Below are positions 46,466 through 58,061 of a stretch of DNA of 64,000 bases, in pieces. Under the pieces are notes generated by a model. The model saw only the letters and a list, made by a program, of their open reading frames with translations. It was not told the DNA's origin and did no database searches. Source of the DNA: Ephydatia muelleri (taxonomy: Eukaryota > Porifera > Demospongiae > Spongillida > Spongillidae). Both the position numbers and the translations under genes were made by a program. Where the stretch lies: contig JABACO010000001.1 in NCBI GenBank assembly GCA_013339895.1, forward strand, positions 19,107,123 to 19,171,122. The letters run 5' to 3'. Position 1 is the stretch's first letter. Each line of letters begins with the position of its first letter.

Positions 46466-46550
46466 ATCTAATGACATTCATTGTTTGTACGAGCCTACGC
46501 TAATTATTGATATCCCAGTTGCTCAGGATAAGCAGTGAATGTCATTAGAT
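46466..46550. repeat. 85-bp interval with 15-bp exact terminal inverted repeats
   Basis: ATCTAATGACATTCA at the left and TGAATGTCATTAGAT at the right; possible miniature element. Confidence 0.6.
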
Positions 46551-46825
46551 GGCTAGCGGTAAAAATAGATAAGGCTTGCTACGAACTCGGTCATATTCCC
46601 TTGGAAGTTGGGTCTGAGGGTGACCGATATGATACGGTCTCCCGGCCCATTGCCCCAGACCTAATTCTTAAGATACCTGCATGCACGGCGCAATGGTTAT
46701 TATGCAATCCATCACAATAATTTATTGCAGATACATGCATGCATGCACTGATATTTGGCCCGTGCCGTCACGGCATTCAAAAACGAAAACTGTGGTTGTG
46801 ATTCACCTCCCATACTGCTGAGACC

Positions 46826-46833
46826 TGACGTCA
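46826..46833. promoter_or_regulatory. Palindromic CRE site upstream of copy C
   Basis: TGACGTCA is kept although 21 bases between this site and the start codon present in copies A and B are deleted in copy C. Confidence 0.55.
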
Positions 46834-46863
46834 TAAGGTACTCCTGCGTGAAAATTAATTAAC

Positions 46864-47990
46864 ATGGCTTCTCCGAATCACACAGTGGTGGTGAGCGTAC
46901 TTGGTCTTTCGAGATTAGATGGGGAAAACTTCAGCAGTCACCAAGGCATCGGCAAGTCGTGTCTCTGTTATCGGTTTATGTATCCTGGTTACGACGACTA
47001 CCAGCAGGACCATCGCTCTCACTGCTCTCTGCTAGCCTTGCACGAGTTCGAGAGCGACGTGATTCTGAGAGAGCACTTTCTGTACTGGGGTTCTACGACC
47101 AGGACTTATGATGCAAAAGGTTCGTCGGAGAAGGTGCATTTTGAAGTCCTTGAGTATCCTGTGTTCTACGAAGACGTAACGGACCAGCCATTCGGGATCA
47201 ACAGCAGTAAGAAGTCCATTAGGAGCTTGGATGGTTACATGAAGACGGTCCTGGCTAGCACGCTCGACTCGCCCGGCAAGATGTCGTATAAGAACAGGGA
47301 CCTCATATGCTCCCCTCAAGAATACGGATCTGTGGCATTCCCTCTCGGGATAGGCAAGCACCGACGAGGGTACGTGGTGGTGATCGACGTGTCCGATAAC
47401 GGGCCCACGTTCGAAAGCAGGTTGCGTCTAACAGAGAATATGGTTGCGCATCTGGCAAGCAGGAAACAGAAATTTATTTGCGCAGCAACCAAGAGAGACG
47501 AATCGTTCGCGACTTCGCTCGAGAAGCTCAGTGAGCTGGCCCGGAGGAACAAGTTTACACTGATCGAGGTCTCTGCCAAGTCGAACGTGAACGTGAGCGA
47601 GGTATTCGAGATAGTGGCTGCCAAGGTGCTGGGTAAATCGGTACAGGGACTCCAAACACAAGTGCCACTTTACTCTGATGCGGCCCTAAAGACGCTTTCG
47701 ATACGGGACAACGCTCGGCAGGCGTTCCGCACTTACCTGCAGAAGCGGGTGACCGTGGCCAGCGAGCTATTGAAAGCAATCGAGCACACGGAAGAGTACA
47801 AGGCTTGCGCGCACCTGCACGGCAAGTTCGAAACTGACAAGATATTCGCGCAGCACGTTTTGATGTTACGCAACGACGAGGTGAGTACGTCCACCAATGT
47901 GTTGGACAAAGTGAAGAAACGACAACAGTTCCTTGAAGCCTACGTTGCTGAGAGAACGGACCTATCACCTTACACTAAATACCTCAAAGA
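46864..47990 (+). CDS. p190RhoGAP-like GTPase + FF domain, copy C, exon 1
   Basis: Same 376-codon exon as copies A and B, nearly identical to B at the protein level (shared GINSSKKS, MKTVLASTLDSPGK, EYGSVAF). P-loop, TKRD and SAK motifs are intact and the exon closes at the donor GA|GTAAGTG (GT at 47,991-47,992). No lesion in this exon. Isolated changes relative to B include VPLYSDAALKT for VPPYSDAAQKT. Confidence 0.86.
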
Positions 47991-50852
47991 GTAAGTGTTG
48001 CATGATAAATCTGTGCATCTATCGGTTGCACCCTGATTTTGAAGAAAACCATGTCCATCACATGAAGAGGAAGCATCTTATTAAATGTATGTATATTTGC
48101 TGGGATTTGTTCATTTTGATGGTAAAAATTAGAGACATTTTGAGGTAACACTCAAGCACCTTTGTTTCAATTTGATGCCTCGTCTTTATTTTGTTTTTGG
48201 AGGCAATTGTTGTCTTTAGATGTTGAAATTCCATATACACACAGCTGTACTGTACTATGGCTATACATACATGTAATTGTATTTTTCAAACTTCATTTGC
48301 GTGAAAAGGTATACAATAGATGTATTTGTCAAGGAATTAGAGCTAAGCTCATAATTGGTATGTGACAGTGCGAGTTTAATTATATCCACCTCTACGGTAT
48401 TTCAACACCTGGTCAATTGCATATGCATAAGAGGCATGGCCATGATAATTGCATCTTGATGGTATTATAAATCTGTTTAAAATTAAAAATATTATAAAAA
48501 TTCAGTAATAGCAGTACATGAATCCTCACAAGTAGGGAGACATGTAGGAAGAGGGGTTGGAGCAGGGGGAGGTGATAACTTTACTTTCTTAGCAACTGTT
48601 GTGGTACATGACCTTTCCTTTAAGCAAAGAATATCGTGGAATCAGTTCAGGTATAGAATGGGTGCCTCGAAAATATTTACTAACCTCCCCTCACTCCGCA
48701 TCTTGCACACACAACCGTTACACCATTCATGCATGATTTAGATATTGCATGAAAAATGTGCTGGTCAATCACAACTCCATGATGGATGCATACCTATACC
48801 TTATAGGTGCAAGTACAAAGTAATTATGTTTCTTCTCACATTGGCTAAAGACCCAATTATTCGGATGACCTCACTTCACTTCACAAATGCATCACTTCAA
48901 TTTTCCAAGAACAAGAATGTGTAGCCCAGATCAGTGTAGTATATCATGCCTGTTCACTTCCCTCTTTTGCCAATTCTTGGTGTTATGAGTTGTTGCAACA
49001 AAAGGTGCCCTGGAGCAAATTAAAAAATGTGCTTATATTTGTATGATTATGGGGGTACATGCATATCAGTCTAGCATGCATATTCAAAGTGATTTTGATC
49101 ACCGCAATTACATGTATAACGCACAGTACTGCATAAATGGTGAGGCCAATAATTCTTGTTTTGTGAGCATTATGTATTATATGCACTTGGCGTTCAAAGA
49201 GTTAAAAAAGACCTCCATGTTTTAAGAGATTGTATTAATTATTGTGAGCATCTGCATAGTTCAAAGCCAGGTGTTTTCTGAATGAGCTAAGCTCAATTGC
49301 CAAAGATGTTTTTAAATGCTAAACATTTATGTGGGAAGATAGCCTTAACCAATAACAGAGAGGCGGATCATGCAAGCTCCACCTTTGCAAGAGAATTCAC
49401 CTGTCCATTTATTGTCCATGCATGGCAACATTAAAAGATGCGGTACATGCATGCTCTGTCTAGGTTGCACCAGGTTACGAGAGATTGCAACCCGTGGGCA
49501 TATGTCTTTTAATTCAGACTGTTTGAAGAGTGGTGATCAATGACGAGAGACACATATCTGCATCAAATATGTGTTTCCTGTTACCAAAGAATTCTTACAG
49601 ACCCTTTGAAACATTTCACCAATTAGAAGTTATTCACTTTCACGGCGTCATTGAATATTATATTGTTGAATCCCCCTTTCCTGCTACCTAAAATTCCTCT
49701 GCTGCCTCATTTAGTTGATTTTGGCTACTGTAGCTAAAATATATATATTCCGGCGTTAATAATTTAAACTAAATTTTTTTAAAAAGCTGGTGTCTGTGAA
49801 GGGACGTTGTTGGATAGTCCATCTCTTTTGGTATTTGCAAATTCCTACATTGTGACGACAAGTGTGAAATGTTCTGGTATTTCCTTTACTGAGGAAGGCA
49901 TGAAGGTTACACTTCCAGAACAGTCAAATGGGTCAGTACAGAGATAGAGATACCCTGGTTATTGCACACAGGTGCATCAAGACTTCTAGCTATAATGAAA
50001 GTAGAGCTTTATTCTGGTGGGGTTTCTGTGTGGCTAGATGCATCTATGTATTTGTATGTATTTGTCAAAGCAACCAAAGTTTGGTTAGCGTCATGGCAAG
50101 GAGTCCAGCCAAAACACAATGGTTTGGGTTTCTTATTTTAATTATAGCAGTCCACCAAAGGGTCAGAATAGTGGGAGTAGTCACCTAAATCAAAGCTATC
50201 CAGTTCGAATCGTAATGGGCAATGGAGATATGACAACTGTTGGTTTGGGCAGGTATAACAGTGATGCATGAAAATTTGGCATGTGTGGCCTGGAAGGGAG
50301 TTCCAAGTCTGTTGTCATGATCATTTATGTTTGGACACTTTTTCATGTACATGGGCTAAGCACAATATACATCTTATTGTGTGGCATCATATGTGTACTG
50401 GGGCTTTCTCGCAAAATATTTGCATTCACATCTGTGTTTACAATCATATATGCATGAAATTGTATATTCGTATTAGTTAGTGAATGTACATGTGCTGTTA
50501 GTAGGTGTGTATGTACATGTATGTTTGCATATTTATTCATGTGTATGTTGCCTGTTTATTCTGCACAAGTCCCTCATCCACACTGCTCATACCTGAATGC
50601 AAACAAGTACACAGTTTGAAATTGTGGAATGTATTCATATACGGTCACTCTCAATTTGTTTAATCCCCCATGGGAACCATACCATTCACAGGGAGCATGA
50701 CGCATTTGTTTTAAGAATCTGGCATTGGGCATTAGGAAGCTATTCATTCTGTATGGTCAGGTTCATTGAAACAACATTTGTCAAGATGACTGAGACTACT
50801 GTGCCTAGTAGCATATGCATTGAAATGTGCATGTCTTCTCCCCCTCTCACAG
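47991..50852 (+). other. Intron of copy C gene
   Basis: GTAAGT donor to CTCACAG acceptor. It preserves the uninterrupted target (A522|T523 of 48,5xx) of the element that lies in the copy B intron. Confidence 0.75.
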
Positions 50853-52614
50853 CCTTATCATCAAGATCTGTCAGATGTGCAGTAACAAGGTGCCTATCCT
50901 TCCTTCTTCTCCCCATACATCACCAGAAAGGAATGCATCTACAACTGATTTAACAACTATCCCCAATCTACCAGACCACCAGCAGAATACTGCTGGCAAA
51001 CAAAACAATGGGGATCTCTGCATTGGCTGTGGTGAAGCCACACAAAAGCTGGACGAAAAGGACAGCATGGATCCTGCCGCTGACACTGTAAAGAGTGGGG
51101 CTGTTATGAATATATGTGGTGGCTACACAATTACCAATATGACAATGGAGAGGAATGGCAATTTGATGGTCCTTCCACCTGTCAAATTCCAAAACCCTCA
51201 AGAGGTTTATCTAACTCTGATTCCCAATATCCCTTCTGAAACAACTTCTTTGCCTCCAGACGCAACAATTCAAACCACTGAGATTTATGACTTCATAAGC
51301 AATGATGCAGGTACACAAGAGGTAGATGAAGAGGACGGCATTTATTCTGTGATAAGAGATTGCTCAATAGACCTGCCCCCACATGTTAGCAATGAAGATG
51401 AAGAAAGCATCTTAGAAGGGCAGGATGATGACGATAACTACAGCTATGTGGATGTCTGCAAAAGCCACTATTTGAAGTACGATATAGCCAGTAGCAACAG
51501 TGATGAGTACGTGCCCATAACAGAGATAGAGGTGTGTGATGAGGATGATCACCAATATGTCACGACCTTAGAAATTCCAGGTTTTGATACGAAACCAGTT
51601 GCTGTCCCCAAATCACAGCAGCCTGCTGTTCAATTTCATTGGCGTCCTCCCCAACTTGATCCGTCTTCTGCCCAAATACTTCAGCCTCTTGCCCAGCAAG
51701 GGAAGGAGGAGCACAATAATAATGAGCAAGCACTGCTCATACCAGGAAATACGCACCTAATAAGCATGGTAACTTCAGAAAAAAAAATCAAAGCCAAAGG
51801 AGGGAAAGATGAAGAAGATAATAGCAGCGGCATGAATGACCCTATGTACAACAATCTGGAGAACAACGATGCTTGGAATGACAGTGATGAGTACATTGCT
51901 ATGACAGGGATAGAGTATATTGACAAGGAAGATGATTATTATGTCAACACGTCAGAGATCGTGGATGTTGATCTGGGACCAGTTAATGCTTCTCTATCAC
52001 ACCAGCCTTCCTCCCCATTATATCAGCGTTCTACCCCAACACAACAGCCACAAGAGGCTTGTGCCCAACAACATCAGCCTTCTGCCCAACTACAGCAGCC
52101 TTCTGCACAGGAGGAGGAAGAGCAGGGGAATAGTGATCAACTATTTCTTGCTCAAGGAAGCACAACATCAGCACTCAGTGAAAGGAGTGCTAATGGTGAT
52201 ATTGATCCTGAGGTTGTGACAATGCCAGGAGATGGTGGTGCAGCTGCCAGAAAAGCAATGGTGAATGATGACTATTTGAAGTCAGTAATGGAACTGGGGA
52301 CTAGTAAAGAACCCCCTTTGTGTGTGGCTATGCAAAATGTGACATCATCAGTCACAACTGTCATGACTGAAAACAATGCCACGAATGGACAAGTTGAAAA
52401 GCCCCTCCTGGCTAAAATCAGGAAGAAGCTGGGAAAGGAAACGGTAAAAGCCTCGAATGATCATTCCTTTATTACCCCTCTCGCACCTCTCGATCCTGGT
52501 CATCTTCTAACTTTGACTCCCACCATGACTTCTTCAAAGATGTCCCCACAAATGAATGAATGGGAGTACAACTACATGGGGGGGCAGGTCTGGCTTTGGC
52601 CGGACCAATCTTAA
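50853..52614 (+). pseudogene. p190-like docking protein, copy C, exon 2, truncated by a hAT element
   Basis: Phase-2 join to exon 1 gives 962 codons. Up to WEYNYM the protein follows copy B; the frame then enters the hAT element at 52,578 and adds about a dozen foreign residues (QVWLWPDQS) before TAA. About 90 C-terminal residues present in B are lost. Tyrosine motifs YSYVD, DEYVPI, DEYIAM, DYYVN and MYNNL remain. The first third of exon 2 resembles copy A, the remainder copy B. It may still be translated as a truncated, chimeric protein. Confidence 0.75.
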
Positions 52615-53685
52615 TACTGAGCTTAAAATATATATATCTTAAATCCTAAGGAGGTTGCTGTTTATGTACAATGTATAACCACATAAGGGTCGCTCGCTGT
52701 ATTTATCTCACATTAATAAATTTAATACTTTCTACACGTGCGTGAGATTAACAAATGGCTAGCAAGGGCATTCCCGAGAAGTTCCACCCGCCAGTTACAT
52801 TGATCTTACCCAAGCGCTAGTTCGGATCGAAGAAGGTAGAGAGGGCTTTTAGAGCAAACTGGTCTCAGCAGTTTCCATGGTTACACTACAACATCAACCA
52901 AGACTGAATTATCTTATGATACTAAACATCTACAAAGAGCAGTTGGATGATGTTGATTTATCTTCAATAGCGAATGAGTTTGTTTGTGGAAGTGAACATA
53001 GAATGCATGTTTTCGGTAAATTTTAATTGTGTTTTCTTAATGTAAATGTGTAACTTTGTTTTATGCGTCATAATTGCACAATATTACACTACGAAGTTTG
53101 GCAGCTATCGATATAGAAAAAAAATGTATGGCCACGCCCAAGCCGGACCAATGCTGAATTGCTTCCGCCACCCCTGCTGACTGTACAATAAAACAATGCA
53201 ATACTAGTACTGGTACATAAATTTATTGCCACTACATACAACCACAACTCGTGGCATATACTAATGAACTTAGTTACTTACTTGAAGACGACGATAACAG
53301 CACTGAGCTAGTACACGCTGTATATTTTGTATCCCCATTAAATATTTTGTATTATACTACTATCTGATTATTGATTGCTTCCGATGTCTTTATGTATGTA
53401 TAAATAGTGAAAACAACAGTGACGTAGTTATACATATAGCTCTAATTATGAAATACTCAATTGAAAATCATATCCGGATATCGGTATAAAAAGGTATTCG
53501 AATAATGGGCGAATTGTCGATGCTGGCGACGAAAACCTAAGTACCTCCGAATGGAGAAACATAAACCAGTTATTTCGATTAGAATAATCGATTTTTCCGA
53601 GTAATGCTAAGTTGCTATTCGAACGGATAGGTTTTTGCGAATATCCGAATAACCCGAATAACCTGATAACCGGTTACACACCCTA
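52578..53685 (-). mobile_element. hAT-type family E element with nested family N, truncated inverted copy
   Basis: Reverse complement of 38,789 to about 39,885, from TAGGGTGTG at 53,685 through to a G run inside family N at 52,578. The outer flank CATCGATA (53,686-53,693) is the complement of TATCGATG found at 40,559-40,566. The nested family N copy spans 52,578-53,176 and retains the transposase relic at 52,757-52,911 (+). Confidence 0.85.
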
Positions 53686-53693
53686 CATCGATA

Positions 53694-53994
53694 TTCCACC
53701 AATCGCTAACCATGATGCATGAGCTATTCATTTACATGTATACTCATCTCGCTTCTGCCTGGCTCCTTTTTTGCATTAATCGTTCGATTGATACAATTAA
53801 GCGCTAGCTCCTCCCGCGGTACTGCGTGGTTTGGCCGGACCACTTTTTAAATGCCGGCGTCGGCCCTGTATTTGAATTGCTCACCGATATTGTATGCTTT
53901 ATACAGCTATACGGTTGATCCAAGTACAAGTTTGTACTAGCTGCTTCAACTGCAGAGTGGTTTCAGCATCGCAGTATACACAGACGAGTGCATA
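53694..53994. other. Unassigned spacer
   Basis: No gene seen. GGCCGGACC and CGGCGTCGGCCCTG near 53,835-53,880 resemble one end of another DNA transposon; no partner end found. Confidence 0.35.
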
Positions 53995-54409
53995 CACTGC
54001 AAAAATAAAAGAGCGATTTTCACTCATTTGTCACTCGAACTTAAACGAGTGAAATTTTAATCGAGTGAAAGGCACTCAATGCATTATTAACACTAATCGC
54101 CTCTATCGAGTGAAAATCTAAGCGAGTGACAGTCACGCTTTATTTTTCATGCAGCTTACCGTATATCTCATTTACGTCATTTTATAAGTTTAGCTATATC
54201 AAGTCGAAGTCCGCTGTAACAAGTCAGCTGTACTTTGTTTCCGATAGGTAGTGATCGCCATGTGCGATACAGTCAACTCTGTACTGTATTAATAAAGAAG
54301 TTCGTACCCCTCCCCCTAGCCGGACTTCTACGCCCGACTAGCCTCTCGCTCACCTATTTTCCGTTGATGGTGATATTGGAGCTGCCGTTTGTTGTCGCAG
54401 ATGCAAGAG

Positions 54410-55735
54410 AGCTGCACACGTATATACGTGTGTGTCAGTACACATGTATGTGTTAGCACACACACCCATATGTATTGCATTCTTATAGATGCCCACCTCT
54501 CCGATGGGGATCGACTGGTGATGCATGATGTGTTCCCATTGATGATTTGTTCTGTTGTGTTAGCACACACCTTCAAATGATGTATGCGTTGCATTCTTAT
54601 AGATGCCCACCTCTCCGATGGGGATCGACTGGCGACGCTTGATATGTTCCCATTGATGGGGATTGATCTGTTTAAGGTTAGTACACGTGTATGTGTTAGC
54701 ACACACCCTCAGATGATGCATGCGTTGCATTCTTATAGATGCCCACCTCTCCGATGGGGATCAACTGGTGATGCTTGATGTGTTGGAGATTGATCTGTTT
54801 AAGGTCAGTACATATGTGTTTGTGTTAGCACACTCTCGGATAATGTATGTATTGCTTTCTTATAGATGCCCACCTCTCCGATGGGGATCGACTGGCGACG
54901 CTTGATATGTTCCCATTGATGGGGATTGATTTGTTTAAGGTTAGTACACGTGTATGTGTTAGCACACACCAGCAGATGATGCATGCGTTGCATTCTTATA
55001 GATGCCCACCTCTCCGATGGGGATCAACTGGTGATGCTTGATGTGTTGGAGATTGATCTGTTTAAGGTCAGTACATGTGTTTGTGTTAGCACACTCTCCG
55101 ATCATGTATGGGTTGCATTCTTATAGATGCCCACCTCTCCGATGGGGATCAACTGGTGATGCTTGATGTGTTGGAGATTGATCTGTTTAAGGTCAGTACA
55201 TGTGTTTGTGTTAGCACACTCTCCGATCATGTATGTGTTGCATTCTTATAGATGCCCACCTCTCCGATGGGGATCGACTGGCGACGCTTGATGTGTTCCC
55301 ATTGATGGGGATTGATCTGTTTAAGGTTAGTACACGTGTATGTGTTAGCACACACCCTCAGATGATGCATGTGTTGCATTCTTATAGATGCCCACCTCTC
55401 CGATGGGGATCGACTGGCGACGCTTGATATGTTCCCATTGATGGGGATTGATCTGTTTAAGGTTAGTACACGTGTATGTGTTAGCACACACCCTCAGATG
55501 ATGCATGCGTTGCATTCTTATAGATGCCCACCTCTCCGATGGGGATCAACTGGTGATGCTTGATGTGTTGGAGATTGATCTGTTTAAGGTCAGTACATGT
55601 GTTTGTGTTAGCACACTCTCCGATCATGTATGTGTTGCATTCTTATAGATGCCCACCTCTCCGATGGGGATCGACTGGCGACGCTTGATGTGTTCCCATT
55701 GATGGGGATTGATCTGTTTAAGGTTAGTACACACT
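54410..55735 (+). repeat. Ten-unit tandem array, 114-136-bp units, each mini-exon-like
   Basis: The core ATGCCCACCTCTCCGATGGG begins at 54,489, 54,603, 54,739, 54,866, 55,002, 55,127, 55,252, 55,388, 55,524 and 55,649. Nearly every core is preceded by TTCTTATAG and ends at AAG followed by GTTAGT or GTCAGT, that is, it looks like an exon with acceptor and donor. Two core lengths occur, 74 and 65 bases, differing by exactly three codons (MFPLMGI against VLEI in the peptide DAHLSDGD...IDLFK). The first unit is degenerate. Confidence 0.85.
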
Positions 55736-55966
55736 GCACATGTCCCTCCACAATGCACAATGTGATGTGTGTGTATGCATGTGCGTGTGGTGTGTGTGCA
55801 TGTGCGTATCTGTATTCCTTTGTGTGTGTTCTCTGGTGCACAGAGATAGAGGAATGGCCTGGGCACCAGGGATAGAGGCAGGTATAGCCTTGCCACTAGG
55901 TGTAAGAAGATATGGCCTAACCATGTGTCCAGTTTTTGTAATGTATTGGTTAAGGAACCATGCAGT

Positions 55967-55981
55967 GTGTGTGTGCGTGTG

Positions 55982-56036
<55 letters not shown>
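55967..56036. repeat. GT microsatellite
   Basis: About 70 bases of (GT)n with a few GC interruptions. Confidence 0.95.
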
Positions 56037-56037
<1 letters not shown>

Positions 56038-56663
56038 TCAACACTAATTTATGTACTCCATTGTACAAGTCACGCATTCTAGCTACATGTGGAGCTAAGG
56101 TCACATCAGTTTCATTGTGGAGGTTTAACTTTTACATCTGCTGTGTTCCATAGCAAACGATCCTTAACCCGTATATAAGGTTTGTTGTTTATTATCAATT
56201 ATGTACAAATTCTTAATTTGAAGTTCTTTCTTATATCTTCAACTCGCAGAAACTACATGCAGCCTTGTATTGAAGCAGCTAGTTTTGCTAACCGGACTAT
56301 ATGCTTTATGTTCGTCTGTATGCTGCGTTTCATTATAATTATATTCATCAATAATATATCACGTGCATACCGATGCTTTATTAACGATTATAGTGTTCCA
56401 AGCGAGTGATAATTGTAAGTGAATAACACTCGTTTTAATGCGTGACTATCACTCGTGGTAAAGTCGAGTGAACCTCACCTTTTGTAGCACGTGATCTCAC
56501 TCTTCCAAGCGAGTGATAATTATAAGTGAACAACACTCGTTTTAACGCGCGAATGTCACTCGTAGTAAAGACGGGTGAGAATCACTCGTTATAGCGAGTG
56601 CTATTTCTAACGCGACTATCACTCGCTCGGGCGAGTGATGGTCGCGCTTTTGTTTTTGCAGTG

Positions 56664-58060
56664 TATAACCAAGTAGCACTACGTGTCCGCACCTCTTTAA
56701 TAGGCGCGCACCCAAACACAATTGTATAATTATTGCACATAATTATTTTTGTATTAAGTCTAGCTTTTATTTGTTATACAGTAATCCAGTTCGACAGTGT
56801 ATACGATCGAGGGTCAGATTGCGAGCAGCGATGAACTCATTGACGATAATAGTACCTCCACAGATAAAATGGTAGACTCTAGCTACCGGTAACTCTACTA
56901 TCCATGTTGCAACGCTCAAATCTAAGCTAGGTGACTGCTACTGAAGTCGATATGGCTTAGGGACGTGATTTTGTAAGGTACGATCGATATATATAGCGGC
57001 TACAGTTGCATTTCACGAACGATGTGGGTATCATATAATATGGAATATACATGTAATTGGATAATGGCCTTGTATGGTGTCAATGTGCCAAATGTCTAGG
57101 TCGGATGTTAACCTTCATTGCATGGCCATGATTGTATAAGAATATGAATTGAATGTCTTAAAGGAAGAAAAGTAGGTCCATTTTATGGATGTGTGCAATG
57201 AGTAATCAATGCAAGCTGACCAACTGCATATGACCAAAGGAAAACAGAAGCACAGTCTGTCAGTACATCTCCTGTTGGTGTGTGTATGTGGCTTTTGTGT
57301 GTTTGCGCACATGTGTGTATGCGTGTCCATGTGTGTTTATATGTGTCCATGTGTGTGCTTGCATTTGTGCAACAGTGAATGCATACATGCATGTTAAGGT
57401 AGAAACGTGCACAGGAAACTGAAGCACAGCTCCATCGTTATATCTCATGATGTGTGCACATGTGTATCTGTACGGAGTGCATGTATGTAGCACTTGTTGT
57501 ATCCCTGTGTTGTGTCTGTACATGTATGTTTATGTGGTGAAGTAGCCTTTGATGTAAGTGTGTCTAGCTGTATGCAAGCAAGGCTGATGCTCAGATGCCA
57601 TGCAAATTATTTCGTTTTCTGCACTGGCACACACATATGCATGCACATGTGCACACATGCATGTATGCATGCACACATACAGTATGCACACACAAATGTA
57701 CTACACACACTAACACCACAATTCAGTGTCATTGTGGCCACCGACCCTTCCTCAACCTCCACTGTTGTTAAATTATTGCCTAAGGGCCCAGATGAAATGG
57801 ATGCACAGCATAAAAGTGATACAAGCAAACCTCATGGAGGGCAGGAAGTCCTCCAAGGAGTTGTGATATCCGACCACTACAGTCGGTGGGTGTGGTCCTG
57901 ATGGTGGATGAGACTAAGGTGTGTTGTATGTGTGTGAAGGTTTTGTTTACTTTTACATGTGTATTTAAGTGTGTGTGTGTGTGTGTATAGTATGTGTGGA
58001 AAGGTGTGTATGTTTACAGTGTGCATGTGTATGTACATAGAAGATGTGTGTGAGCTGTCA
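56664..58060. other. Unassigned region with GT/CA-rich tracts and possible exons
   Basis: GT-rich runs at 57,275-57,370 and 57,960-57,990 and a CA-rich run at 57,625-57,715. Two short stretches look faintly coding: about 56,795-56,890 and 57,727-57,900 (IVATDPSSTSTVVKLLPKG, preceded by AATTCAG). I cannot connect either to a gene. Confidence 0.35.
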
Positions 58061-58061
58061 C

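Larger units (their letters stand above)
45920..46740. other. Unassigned sequence with palindromes
   Basis: No gene seen. Contains a cluster of ATTTCGAAAT motifs with a perfect 31-base palindrome, and a 15-base inverted repeat (46,466-46,480 / 46,536-46,550). Confidence 0.45.
46740..52577. repeat. Segmental duplication, copy C, inverted part
   Basis: Carries the promoter-proximal region, exon 1, intron and most of exon 2 of the p190-like gene in the orientation opposite to copies A and B. It ends abruptly at a hAT element at 52,578. The Calx-beta half is absent; similarity stops just upstream of the gene near 46,740. Confidence 0.88.
53995..56663. mobile_element. Unclassified DNA transposon carrying a mini-exon-like tandem array
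   Basis: Inverted ends CACTGCAAAAA(T/C)AAAAG(A/C)GCGA are flanked by TA on both sides (53,993-53,994 and 56,664-56,665). Both ends continue inward into many copies of CGAGTGA/TCACTCG, in direct and inverted orientation (54,015-54,140 and 56,400-56,645), which look like subterminal transposase-binding repeats. The interior holds the tandem array at 54,410-55,735 and a GT microsatellite. No transposase was recognised. A TA duplication fits Tc1/mariner-like or some other superfamilies. Confidence 0.75.

Noticed and set aside
53830-53880. End of a further DNA transposon (TGGCCGGACC...GGCGTCGGCCCTG), possibly paired with 40,745-40,790
   Set aside because: The two motifs are similar only over short GC-rich words and no inverted partner at a sensible distance was found.
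54489-55735. CRISPR-like array
   Set aside because: Units are 114-136 bases with near-identical spacers, in a eukaryotic transposon; no short repeat/unique spacer pattern.
54328-55896. Several overlapping - strand frames with NRSIPINGNISSVASRSPSERWASIRMQ repeats
   Set aside because: Shadows of the tandem array; splice-like signals and the codon-multiple length difference exist only on the + strand.
55740-56153. Cysteine/valine-rich or threonine/histidine-rich frames
   Set aside because: Produced by the GT/CA microsatellite.
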